Assembly (NCBI RefSeq): GCF_048128805.1
Contig: NC_135998.1
Span: 26,357,896 to 26,421,895, forward strand
DNA: 64,000 bases
From: Centroberyx gerrardi
Lineage: Eukaryota; Chordata; Actinopteri; Beryciformes; Berycidae
Direction: 5' to 3'
Each line of letters begins with the position of its first letter. Positions within the stretch are counted from its first letter, which is position 1. The notes below the pieces were generated by a model. It ran no database searches, was not told where the DNA came from, and worked only from the letters and a program-made list of their open reading frames with translations. Of the stretch, positions 56,301 to 64,000 are shown piece by piece. The position numbers were made by a program, and so were the translations under genes.

Positions 56301-59143
56301 TGCATCCAAACGTGTTTTATGCAGAAATGTTAACACAGTGCTCCATAGATTGTTGCAAAAACGCTAAAGTATATACTTCCTGGCTCTTCACATGAGATTT
56401 TCTTGGATGGGTCGGTTATTAATGTGTCTGTTTGTCATGTCATCTAAACATTGAGCAATTAATTTGTATTAGCAATACCTGTGATACGTGACATACTAAT
56501 TAAAATGTTTGACACTAAAGGTTGCTCTGCCATTTATAACTTAAGATAAAAAACGGTAATTGCCACTTGCTCATAGATTAAGGCTAATTACAGTATCCAT
56601 AGGCTAATTATATTTGTTTTCTTTTCTGTAGTGGCTGCTATAGTGTGTGTGTGTGCATGCATGTGTGTGTGTCTATGTGTGCGTGTGTAAACAAAGAATC
56701 ACACGTCTTTATTTGAATCTTTATTTATGAACTGATATAACTGTGTCTTCCTTAGTGTTTGCTGGTACTGGAGCGGCTGTGTGTGTGGGTCTCTGGTGGG
56801 GCTGAACTGTGTGTGTGGAACAAAGACTTTCAGCTGCAGTGCCAGAGACAGAACCACAGTGACACAGGTGACGAGAAACAGGGCAAGAATAACTTAGTCA
56901 CATATGTTCACCCTCCAGACAGTGCTATTTGTACACAAATAGGTTAATGCTGTCACTGTGTTTTGGCAATCTGTAGGAGTAACTGCTTTGATCGAGCTGC
57001 CTAAGAACTGTATAGCAGCTGCTATGGATAAGGAGATAGGTAAGAGAAACATTCTGATGGTCTCCACTGACGATAATGTTCAATACTGTTCTCTTATTGA
57101 CTTCTAATGAAATATCTTTCCCTTCCTTCTTTGCAGTTATCTACAGGCTGACAGTCTCTACTGACTCCTCGCTGTCAGTGGCTGAGATCCGCTGCCTGTC
57201 GGACCACCAGGACTACATTCGAGCTCTCATAAACGTCAACGGTCAGTCTCTGTCCGACTCTGTCAGGACACTCTGACACATCACCGAACATCAAAGTGAA
57301 TGCATTTGACTTTCGGCATGGAATTGCACGGTGTATTCTTGGGTCCGTATGACCGCCGCGCTGGTTGCTGTCATGTTTTCCTCAGATGGGTTGTTTGCCA
57401 GCGGCTCCCATGTGGGCGAGTTGATCCTCTGGGATGCGACTGATTGGAAGATCCTGGCCTACGAGCACATCCTGTGGGAGGAGTCGCAAGCTGACACTCA
57501 GGCTGAAATACGACTGGGCGCTCCCAAACCCAGTGAGATGTCCATTCAGCATCTGACCACCAATGGAAAGGTGAAGAAAAGGGATGGCTGGATGTTGGAT
57601 GGGATGATGTTGGACTCATTGTGTATGCTGAAGAAATTGTATGTTGTGTTGATACCGTCATTCCTTAAGATTCCTTATGTGTGTGTTTTCTAGCTCATCC
57701 TGGCAGCTGTGGGCAGCGGTCTGTATGTGTACAGCATCCTGACCAAGACTGTGGTGGCCTACAGGAAGATCGCCCACGACTCGAATGTCTTACACACCAT
57801 GCTGCTGTCCGATAGGTGATGATTTGACATTTTCTCACAGATGTGTTCCTGTCTTTAATCATTCTAAAGTTTGATAAAAGATTAGGGCCGCAATATGATT
57901 ATTATGTGATCGAAAAACACTCTTTATATTCTGATTTGCCACTGATCACTGCCATGGGTGATCTGCCATTAACTTGTAGAGTAAGAAGAAGAATTACCTC
58001 CATGGATGCATCAAAAAATCTCCGGCCTCTCCTGGCTTCAGAGAGAATGGTAGCCTAACCAGTAACGGTATATATGATAACGGTAACCTAGACCAGTGGT
58101 TCTTGACGTGGGGTCTGGGGACCACCAGGGGTCCTTTAGTGAGTTTCAGGGGGTCCCCATAAAATTGATGAGTTGTTAAACTTCAGCATTATTTCATTTA
58201 CAAGAAGTTAACACATTAGAGAATGTAGAAGAATGACTGTTTTGATCATAGTTTCACTGTTCTCTCTCTACCTACAATACAGATAGTCATGGAATTCTGG
58301 ACAAAATCATATCAACAATAATGTAACAATAAAAAATATTCTCAGATTTGGCTTTCGAGAGACAAAATCTTATCAAATGGGGGTCCATGGCCCTAATGTG
58401 GACTAAATTAGGGGTCCTGAATCACTGACCTAGGCTGCTCAGCGCAATCAACACGCATTCTATTTTTCTACCACATGAGCGCGCCTCTCTCTCTGTCTGT
58501 CCTCTGCTAGAAAAAGCTTCATGGAGGAGAGCTTGTCCAAGTCCAGATCATGTCAATATGCGGAGATTCTTTCACTGTAATGCAAAGTTTGTGTAATGGT
58601 TAGAAAATAGCATCTCTGAAACACAATCACATAGTATAGCGGCATTACTAAATACAGGTAAATTCATTCAAGATACATGTCTTATTTGATTTGATTATTT
58701 GTAGTTTTTTTTTTTTACGTTTTGTCAAAAGTGACATTTAGATTTTTTTTAAATACATTTGTTACACTGAAGTGTTGAGAAAAGGGTGTTCATGATGATA
58801 TATTATTCAAATATTCAGTGTAAGAGTTGATTAGAAATCAGTGGTTGCAGCCCTACGTAATATCAAGTTTAAGATGTCCTAATCTTATTCTGAACCCAGA
58901 TATATGGATTCAATACACTGACACTGTGTCATCATTTCCCAAACAAACTGGACTGCTTGTGATTAGTATTCTAGCATCTGTTAGACAAGATTGTTATTGT
59001 GGTACTTTAACAGTGGCGTGTGCAGGTGTTTCATACGTGTTTATCTTGCAGTGAGCTGATGTCCTGTTCTGAAGATGGCAGCGTGAGGATGTGGGAGATG
59101 CAAGACCTGCCTTTACCTGCAGAACCAGCCTCTCCAGGTGACT

Positions 59144-59186
<43 letters not shown>

Positions 59187-59420
59187 GCACTCTCATACAA
59201 CTGGTGACTCACACACATGCAGGACACTCCAGTGTGACCCTCACACTGACCTGAAATGTTACATTGCTGACAGGACGGTAAGTGCGTATATCCTGTATAT
59301 CTTCAAATTGAACATATCACGGAAACTGGATTATTTTCCCAGTGACACATTAGATAACACATACATGGTTATGAATCTAAAACCTCAAAGACTGTTTGTG
59401 GAAAATTGCCCACACTCAGC

Positions 59421-59458
<38 letters not shown>

Positions 59459-60841
59459 AGCATGCGTAGTGTTTGAGTGTCTTGATGTGTGGGTGGTTTG
59501 GAAGTGCAGTAATGCAGTCCAGATGTGGTATTCTGTATATCAAAGGAAAGCGTACTGTACTAGCACTCAGGGAGGCTGTGTTTTGTACTTAATAGGGGTG
59601 GTCTGAAGTTGAGTGATTGTGTGCATGTGTGTGTGTGTTTGCATATATGTGTGTGGTAGCGCTGTCTTTGATGGTCTAGCTCGCTGCAGTCAGTCTCGAG
59701 CTGTGGTGCGATGCTGGATAGAGCTTGGCTGGAGAATACATCCAGGCTACGTCACTGGCTCTGCTGCTAATGCTACACAGATGCCACTCATCTTTGAAGT
59801 CCCATTCCCTGTGTCTATCGTTTGCTTCATGTCTACTGGGAACCTATCAGAAATCAATCAGCTGCATTTCCTTTGGTCTTTCCAGCTTTCCCTGTCTGTC
59901 TGTGTCTTAGTCTCTGCTGGGCTGTGTTGTTTTTCTCTGTTCATTCTCCTTCAGCAGGACTCTGGTTTCTCAGTGGGACGCTTTCATCTGGAAGCCCAGC
60001 TCATCTGTCTAGACGCAGAGCCTCACTCCACACAGCATAGGCAAAATTACCAGATTTATATCGAAGGGGACAAAATTATGTTGAAATTCATTGCCTTTTT
60101 ATTGTCCATAAGATAAATGTTCTCATATTTGAAATATGACAAGCCCAAGGGTTTTAGTCCCATCTTATTTGTGGGTTGTGAAAATATTTCTTTCCCCCTC
60201 AGACCTGCTGCTTTGAGTGATTGTGTCTGATGCCCCACTGTGATGATGTCATTGCCGTTTTGAGTCTATCCTGTTGGCTTCCATCTCCATCTGAAAAATC
60301 ACAAAAACAATATTTTAGCAGAGGATCACGCCGTACATGTAACAGCCTATAGCCATAGTCTCTAACAAGCAGTACATCCTTCAGACAGAACCAAGCTCAA
60401 TTCTGACTCATAAATTTCATATGGTCTTATTTCATTCTGAATATTGTTCTTTTCTCTTACTCCATCCATGTAACCAGGGTTCTTCGGGATGTGGTCTTTT
60501 GGGCGGACCAACAAACAGACCGGTCCTCCTTCGAAGAAGATTATGGAGATTCCCAGTATCCGGACGCTGGAGTTGACAGGCGATCTGATCGGGCACTCGG
60601 GGGCAGTCCAGGTATTATTTCATGATGTAGGAAAGCAGAGGGTTGTGTCCTGCTATATAATATTTATCCCTTTTCCTGTTTGTGTATGCACGTCCCTCAG
60701 ATGTTTGTGAGCTTCGGGGAGAAGGGTTTGGCGACATGCTCGACCGACCACCTGCTGATTCTGTGGAAGAATGGAGAGAGGCAGTCGCACCTCCGCAGCC
60801 TGGCACTTTTCCAAAAACTGGAGGAGAACGGAGGGCTCTGA
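53368..60841 (+). CDS. wdr41: WD repeat-containing protein 41 (13 exons)
   Basis: WDR41 is a beta-propeller subunit that ties C9orf72-SMCR8 to lysosomes, acting in autophagy and amino-acid signalling. Exons: 53368-53415, 53599-53714, 54766-54814, 55038-55166, 55292-55354, 56756-56867, 56977-57039, 57137-57241, 57386-57570, 57694-57815, 59052-59137, 60478-60611 and 60701-60841. Together they give 1353 nt, 450 aa with the reading frame intact at every GT-AG junction (human is 459 aa). It starts MLRWILGGRE. WD-type blade ends are seen at VLVWN (about residue 66), LWD (115), LCVWN (153), LILWD (241), VRMWE (342) and LILWK (423). Exon 12 carries GFFGMWSFGR at residues 360-369. It ends FQKLEENGGL and lacks the few extra residues after this motif that human has. 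No break is seen. Confidence 0.97.
55355..56755 (+). other. wdr41: wdr41 intron 5
   Basis: The largest intron of the first half of the gene, 1.4 kb, AT-rich. It has an imperfect GT-rich tract at about 56644-56690 and no recognised transposon or exon. Confidence 0.6.
58086..58435. mobile_element. hAT-type MITE, CAGTGGTTCT family, in wdr41 intron 10
   Basis: Element 58094-58427 (334 bp), left end CAGTGGTTCTTGAC, right end GTCCTGAATCACTG (inverted, 10 of 14 matching). Its GGGGTC-rich ends fit a common vertebrate hAT family. Flanking 8-bp repeats ACCTAGAC (58086-58093) and ACCTAGGC (58428-58435) differ by one base. The CTAG core is the usual hAT target preference. Confidence 0.85.
59143..59188. 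repeat. (CA)n microsatellite in wdr41 intron 11
   Basis: A CA run beginning 6 bp after the exon 11 donor. Its closeness to the splice site is unusual but the donor GTGACT is intact. Confidence 0.95.
59189..60477 (+). other. wdr41: wdr41 intron 11, remainder
   Basis: It has a GT run at about 59423-59454. An open stretch at 59613-60116 shows no family resemblance and is judged chance. No transposon was recognised. Confidence 0.5.
60478..60611 (+). CDS. wdr41: wdr41 exon 12, lysosome-targeting loop
   Basis: This 134-nt exon encodes GFFGMWSFGRTNKQ and the start of the next blade (LELTGDLIGHSGAVQ). The matching human segment is a loop in the last blade reported to insert into the cationic amino-acid transporter PQLC2/SLC66A1, recruiting the C9orf72 complex to lysosomes. 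Aromatic positions (FF, MW, F) and the GR pair are kept here, so the interaction is probably kept in fish. The loop function is established knowledge of the family; its conservation is read from the sequence. Confidence 0.85.
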
Positions 60842-61002
60842 CCTCTTATCCTTGAACCACGCCATTAAAAAAAAATGTTTTTTGTTGTTATTGTTGGATG
60901 TTTGTTAGAAATTACTTGAATTTACTTTGATTGTTGCTTGCATTTTCACTGAAAATAATCAGTATTTACATTTTTTATTTCAAATTTCGGTACGATAATA
61001 AA
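60842..61002 (+). other. wdr41: wdr41 3' UTR with polyadenylation signal
   Basis: An AATAAA lies at 60997-61002, about 155 nt past the TGA stop, within AT-rich sequence. It is the first canonical signal after the gene. Confidence 0.6.
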
Positions 61003-61114
61003 TGCCTAATCTGTGAAACAGAAAGGGATTGCAATATTTTTATTTCTACACACCTAAGTGTTGAATTGTTCACCACTCATCGCATATTCAGCCTGTGATG
61101 GGGGGTTGTGAGTA

Positions 61115-61172
61115 GGCATCACTTGAGTTTAAAGGGTCATGAGCCAAAAAGTTTGAGAACCACTGGTCTAGG
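61115..61172. mobile_element. Solo right end of a hAT-type element
   Basis: AGTTTGAGAACCACTGGTCTAGG is the complement of the CAGTGGTTCTCAAAC terminus, with a CTAG target core outside. The matching left end is not present close by, so only a fragment remains. Confidence 0.6.
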
Positions 61173-62195
61173 TTGCCCCTCTCCTTTACATTATTCCTGA
61201 TGGTGTCAAGTGCTGTAAAGTATGAAAAACAACTTCCAGGCTTGGAAATTGCCTGAGCTGGATAATCTATCACCTTATTTGGTTTTGTCAAAGTTGCTGT
61301 TTTATCGTTATTTCATTGTGCCTGAGTTGAGTTTTCATATCAGCGTGCATTGCATCACACTCTACATAATGACTATCGCCCATATCACCTGACACCCACA
61401 GGAAGAAATGGTCCCCGCCAGGAAATAATCCCTCAAAAACATGCCGCCTTACAAACCTTATGTCTTCCTATTTGGGGTGTCTTTGTTAGCCGGGGCGGCA
61501 GTTTAAGCTAGGTTGGACATCACTAAGTTTAAAAATGATGAAAAACAAGTAAATATTAAAAAATTCCAATTACATACAGCATGCAAAATGATTGGGGGAA
61601 ATGTAAAGCAATGAGTTTGAGTGGCTGACTTCCCTTGCTAACTTGCAACTTGCTAGCTATTAATTAGTATATTGATTTGTTTCCTGTCATTGAATTGCTG
61701 GCTAACATTTGCTCCATATCTAAGTGTTCATCCCATTTGTGAGGCACACCTTCCCTTGAGTATTTTTATTCGGCTGATGCAGAGAGACAGTCTAAATGGG
61801 TGGTGGTGTCAGTACAACCCAGCTCAATGAGCCCAATTTGCAGTGAACGCTTCATTGCGCGTCAGTTGGCTTGTTTCTATCCGACAGTATGTTCAAGTTA
61901 ATGTAACCTAAATACTTCAGTGTAAAAATACACACGTCTGTTTATCAAAGTGTAATTTAAAGCATGTGTGTTTATTGAAAAGTTCTAATACAATCTTTTA
62001 CTCATAGCTGAAAAAGATCTGTGTGACATTACAAAAGAAGAGGCTATAAGAACCTTCTGTGACTATAGCTGAAGCGAAGACACCAGTTCACAATCAGCGC
62101 AATCAATTTTGCTTCTGTACAAACTGATTATAATTGCACTAAAATGTACCAAAACCAACGTTAATATACAAAATAAGCAGCTGGTGTAGCAGCCA
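61173..62195. other. Intergenic, nothing recognised
   Basis: AT-rich, no supported gene or complete repeat. Confidence 0.45.
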
Positions 62196-63270
62196 GTGTT
62201 TTCTTTGTGCACCCCGGTCTCCTGTACTGCCGTGTTTTTATTCTCTGACATGAGAATTACCAATGCCACCCACATCAAAGAGGCTTCCAATGCCCTTGAC
62301 CCAACCATCCCCTGGAATGGCACCTTTGTCGGAAATGGTAAGCACCCTTTGCCCTCATCTGCTCTCACAAATGAAGAGAACCCTTTGTCGAAGCTTGGCA
62401 CTGGACCCGAGTCTCTGGAGCCCCCAGCCTGCTCTACTCCCCGAAATCCAGAGCCCTGGATCCAAGCTGGTAAGGGGATTCGAGCGTCCCATGACTCAGT
62501 GGGCCCCTACCACGAACAGACCTGCAGATTTCAGCCAGTGGAGAGGCTCCCTACATCTGAGCCTAGTCTGCCAGTTTTTCAGGGCAGAGAATTCACCCCA
62601 GCTGTCACACTGCTCAGCACCCTATCCCTACAGGAGGCCTAAATCCACTGGGAGACACATCTTGCGAGAGAAACCCCTCCATCCCTCTGTACTGATAGTA
62701 GGTTCTTCCATGGTGCGTCATGTCAAACTACCAAAATCTGAAACTTGGCACACGGGTCTTAGACATTAACTCTATAATTTCCCTGCTTCAGCATGACCAC
62801 GCCACAGCCTCATCCATCATTGTCCACGTGCTGATCAAATGACATTAAGCTTCAACAATCAGAGACTCTCAAGGACGAATTTAAAACCCTCGTTAACACT
62901 CTTATTTAAACTGGCAAACAGATCGTCATCTCTGGCCCTCTGCCCTCCTCCCACTTCGGCCCTGTGAAGTTCAGCCGCATGTGCCAACTTCACGTATGGC
63001 TGAAATACTGTTGCTCCGTTGGCATCCCATTTGTTTACAATTTCACCACCTTCTGGAACAAGCCCAGCCTTTTTAGACAAGACAGAATTCAGTTACCAAC
63101 CTTGAACTCTTGCACGACAGGCACTGCATGATGCTATGCAAATAACTCCTACTTTGCCCCTGTCTGCCCCTGCCAAAACTTACCCAATTTCTTATAGCCA
63201 CAGGCTTGCCCAGACAACAGAGGGGCACAAACGGGACAAAATACAATACTATGAGAACCATTTCCTATCA
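62196..63270 (+). pseudogene. CR1/L2-like LINE ORF1 with SGNH/esterase-like region
   Basis: After a Pro/Ser-rich N-terminal part (62250-62650, with frame changes), translation gives PLHPSVLIVGSSMVRHVKLP near 62676-62737. After frameshifts come the SIIVHV.., DIKLQQSETLKDEFK-like, GPLPS and FVYNFTTFW-like blocks through about 63080. This is the esterase-like ORF1 seen in CR1/L2 LINEs, where the GSSMVR segment holds the presumed nucleophile Ser. At least two frameshifts and a stop before 62900 disable it. Confidence 0.7.
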
Positions 63271-63389
63271 TATTTCAGTGCATATTATCACAAGGCTGCA
63301 CACTGACAATCTGCCTATATGCTGTAAATAATAATAACCTAATTACTATTCTTTGACCTGCTCTCCAAACAGCTGCCTTGAACACACCT

Positions 63390-64000
63390 AGTATGATCTG
63401 TCTGTTAAATTTTAGGTCCCTATATAATAAATCCTTCATCTGCCAGAACTTCATTATGGCAAATGACAGAGTTTTTTATGATCACAGAATCATGGTTGAG
63501 CCATGGTGAGGTCTCACCGCTAATTGAAGCCACACCTCCCAACTACTTATCTGGGTGCGGTGGTGGTTAAGCAGTCATTCATAAAAATGATTTTAAACGT
63601 TTCCCTTGGCAACTTCGCCTCTTTTGAACATCTCAGTTTCTTGTTTACTGGCAAGGCCCCTCTGCTGTGTATTCTGGTTTACAGACCGCCTAAACCAAAT
63701 AGTGTTTTTATTGAAGAATTCTCTGAACTCCTTTCAATTATTGTGCCTGTAGATGACAGACTAATCATTCTTGGTGATTTTAATATCCATGTCTGCTGTC
63801 TGACTCTTCCTCCTGCCCGTGATTTTCTGAACCTTATGGAATATTTTAATCTTGTTCGAGCTGTTAATATGCCCAACTCACTAAAGGTCATACACTTGAA
63901 CTAGTTATTTCATCTGGTTTTATTCCATTGTCCATTGTATTTAAGGTTTTCTTTATCCTCCCTTTATCCAAGACATATGCTCCTCTCTGTTTCCAAATCC
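63390..64000 (+). pseudogene. CR1/L2-like LINE ORF2, endonuclease start (partial)
   Basis: The translation begins ICLLNFRSLYNKSFICQNFI. After frameshifts it has LLCILVYRPPKPNSVFIEEF and DDRLIILGDFNIHVC at 63660-63800, the YRPP and GDFN motifs of the AP-type endonuclease, where the D and N of GDFN are catalytic. It ends with a LNLMEYFNLVRAV block and runs off the window. It lies directly downstream of the ORF1 remnant in the same orientation, so both belong to one element. Confidence 0.85.

Noticed and set aside
59613..60116. 167-codon frame in wdr41 intron 11
   Set aside because: GT-rich start and no domain. The exons on either side join in frame without it.
58086..61172. Single large element spanning wdr41 exons 11-13, suggested by matching inverted CAGTGGTTCT ends
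   Set aside because: The left element closes on its own at 58427 with a near-perfect 8-bp duplication. The 61160 end is a separate fragment.
1..64000. CRISPR arrays, operons, phage or bacterial defence systems
   Set aside because: The window is vertebrate nuclear DNA with spliced genes. Spaced repeats seen are microsatellites.

Overview
This is nuclear DNA of a bony fish, very probably a teleost. Evidence: short exons with GT-AG introns, AATAAA polyadenylation signals, long CA/GT microsatellites, and a repeat load of small hAT-type elements, Tc1 debris, CR1/L2-like and L1-like LINEs and a Penelope-like element, typical of ray-finned fish. No bacterial or phage features were seen. Species cannot be named from the sequence.

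Three protein-coding genes, all on the + strand, were rebuilt exon by exon with open reading frame across every junction. (1) tbca, tubulin folding cofactor A, 4 exons, 8661-26684, 108 aa. (2) otp, the Orthopedia paired-like homeodomain factor, 3 exons, 32149-37226, 319 aa. (3) wdr41, the WD-repeat subunit of the C9orf72-SMCR8-WDR41 complex, 13 exons, 53368-60841, 450 aa. The same three genes are neighbours in the same relative orientation on human 5q14, so this is a conserved block. They do not share a pathway; the likely reason for the linkage is the regulatory landscape of the developmental gene otp, which may extend into tbca introns.

Layout. 1-8660: microsatellite, a homeodomain-site-rich stretch, LINE debris, a perfect 92-bp foldback element with a 9-bp target duplication, and a Penelope-like 3' fragment. 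8661-26881: tbca; its 14-kb first intron holds a second Penelope fragment, a 371-bp hAT-type element with an intact 8-bp target duplication, broken hAT transposase pieces, and AT-rich TAAT-dense blocks that look like conserved enhancers. 26882-32148: spacer with further enhancer-like blocks, a tRNA-derived SINE and a hAT-like repeat. 32149-38130: otp with its 3' UTR. 38131-53367: repeat-dense spacer (SINE, palindromic MITE, Tc1 remnant, GTF2IRD2/ZBED-like hAT remnants, L1-like then L2-like LINE remnants), followed by a quieter stretch with candidate conserved DNA. 53368-61002: wdr41 with a hAT-type MITE in intron 10. 61003-64000: spacer, then the 5' part of a CR1/L2-like LINE with an esterase-like ORF1 and the start of the ORF2 endonuclease, cut by the window end.

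Nothing here amounts to a novel multi-gene system. The points most worth checking are the enhancer-like blocks around otp, the perfect foldback element, the paired Penelope fragments, the ~64-bp inverted repeat pair bracketing a hAT remnant, and the clustering of TAGGCCTA/TAGCCTA words around otp.
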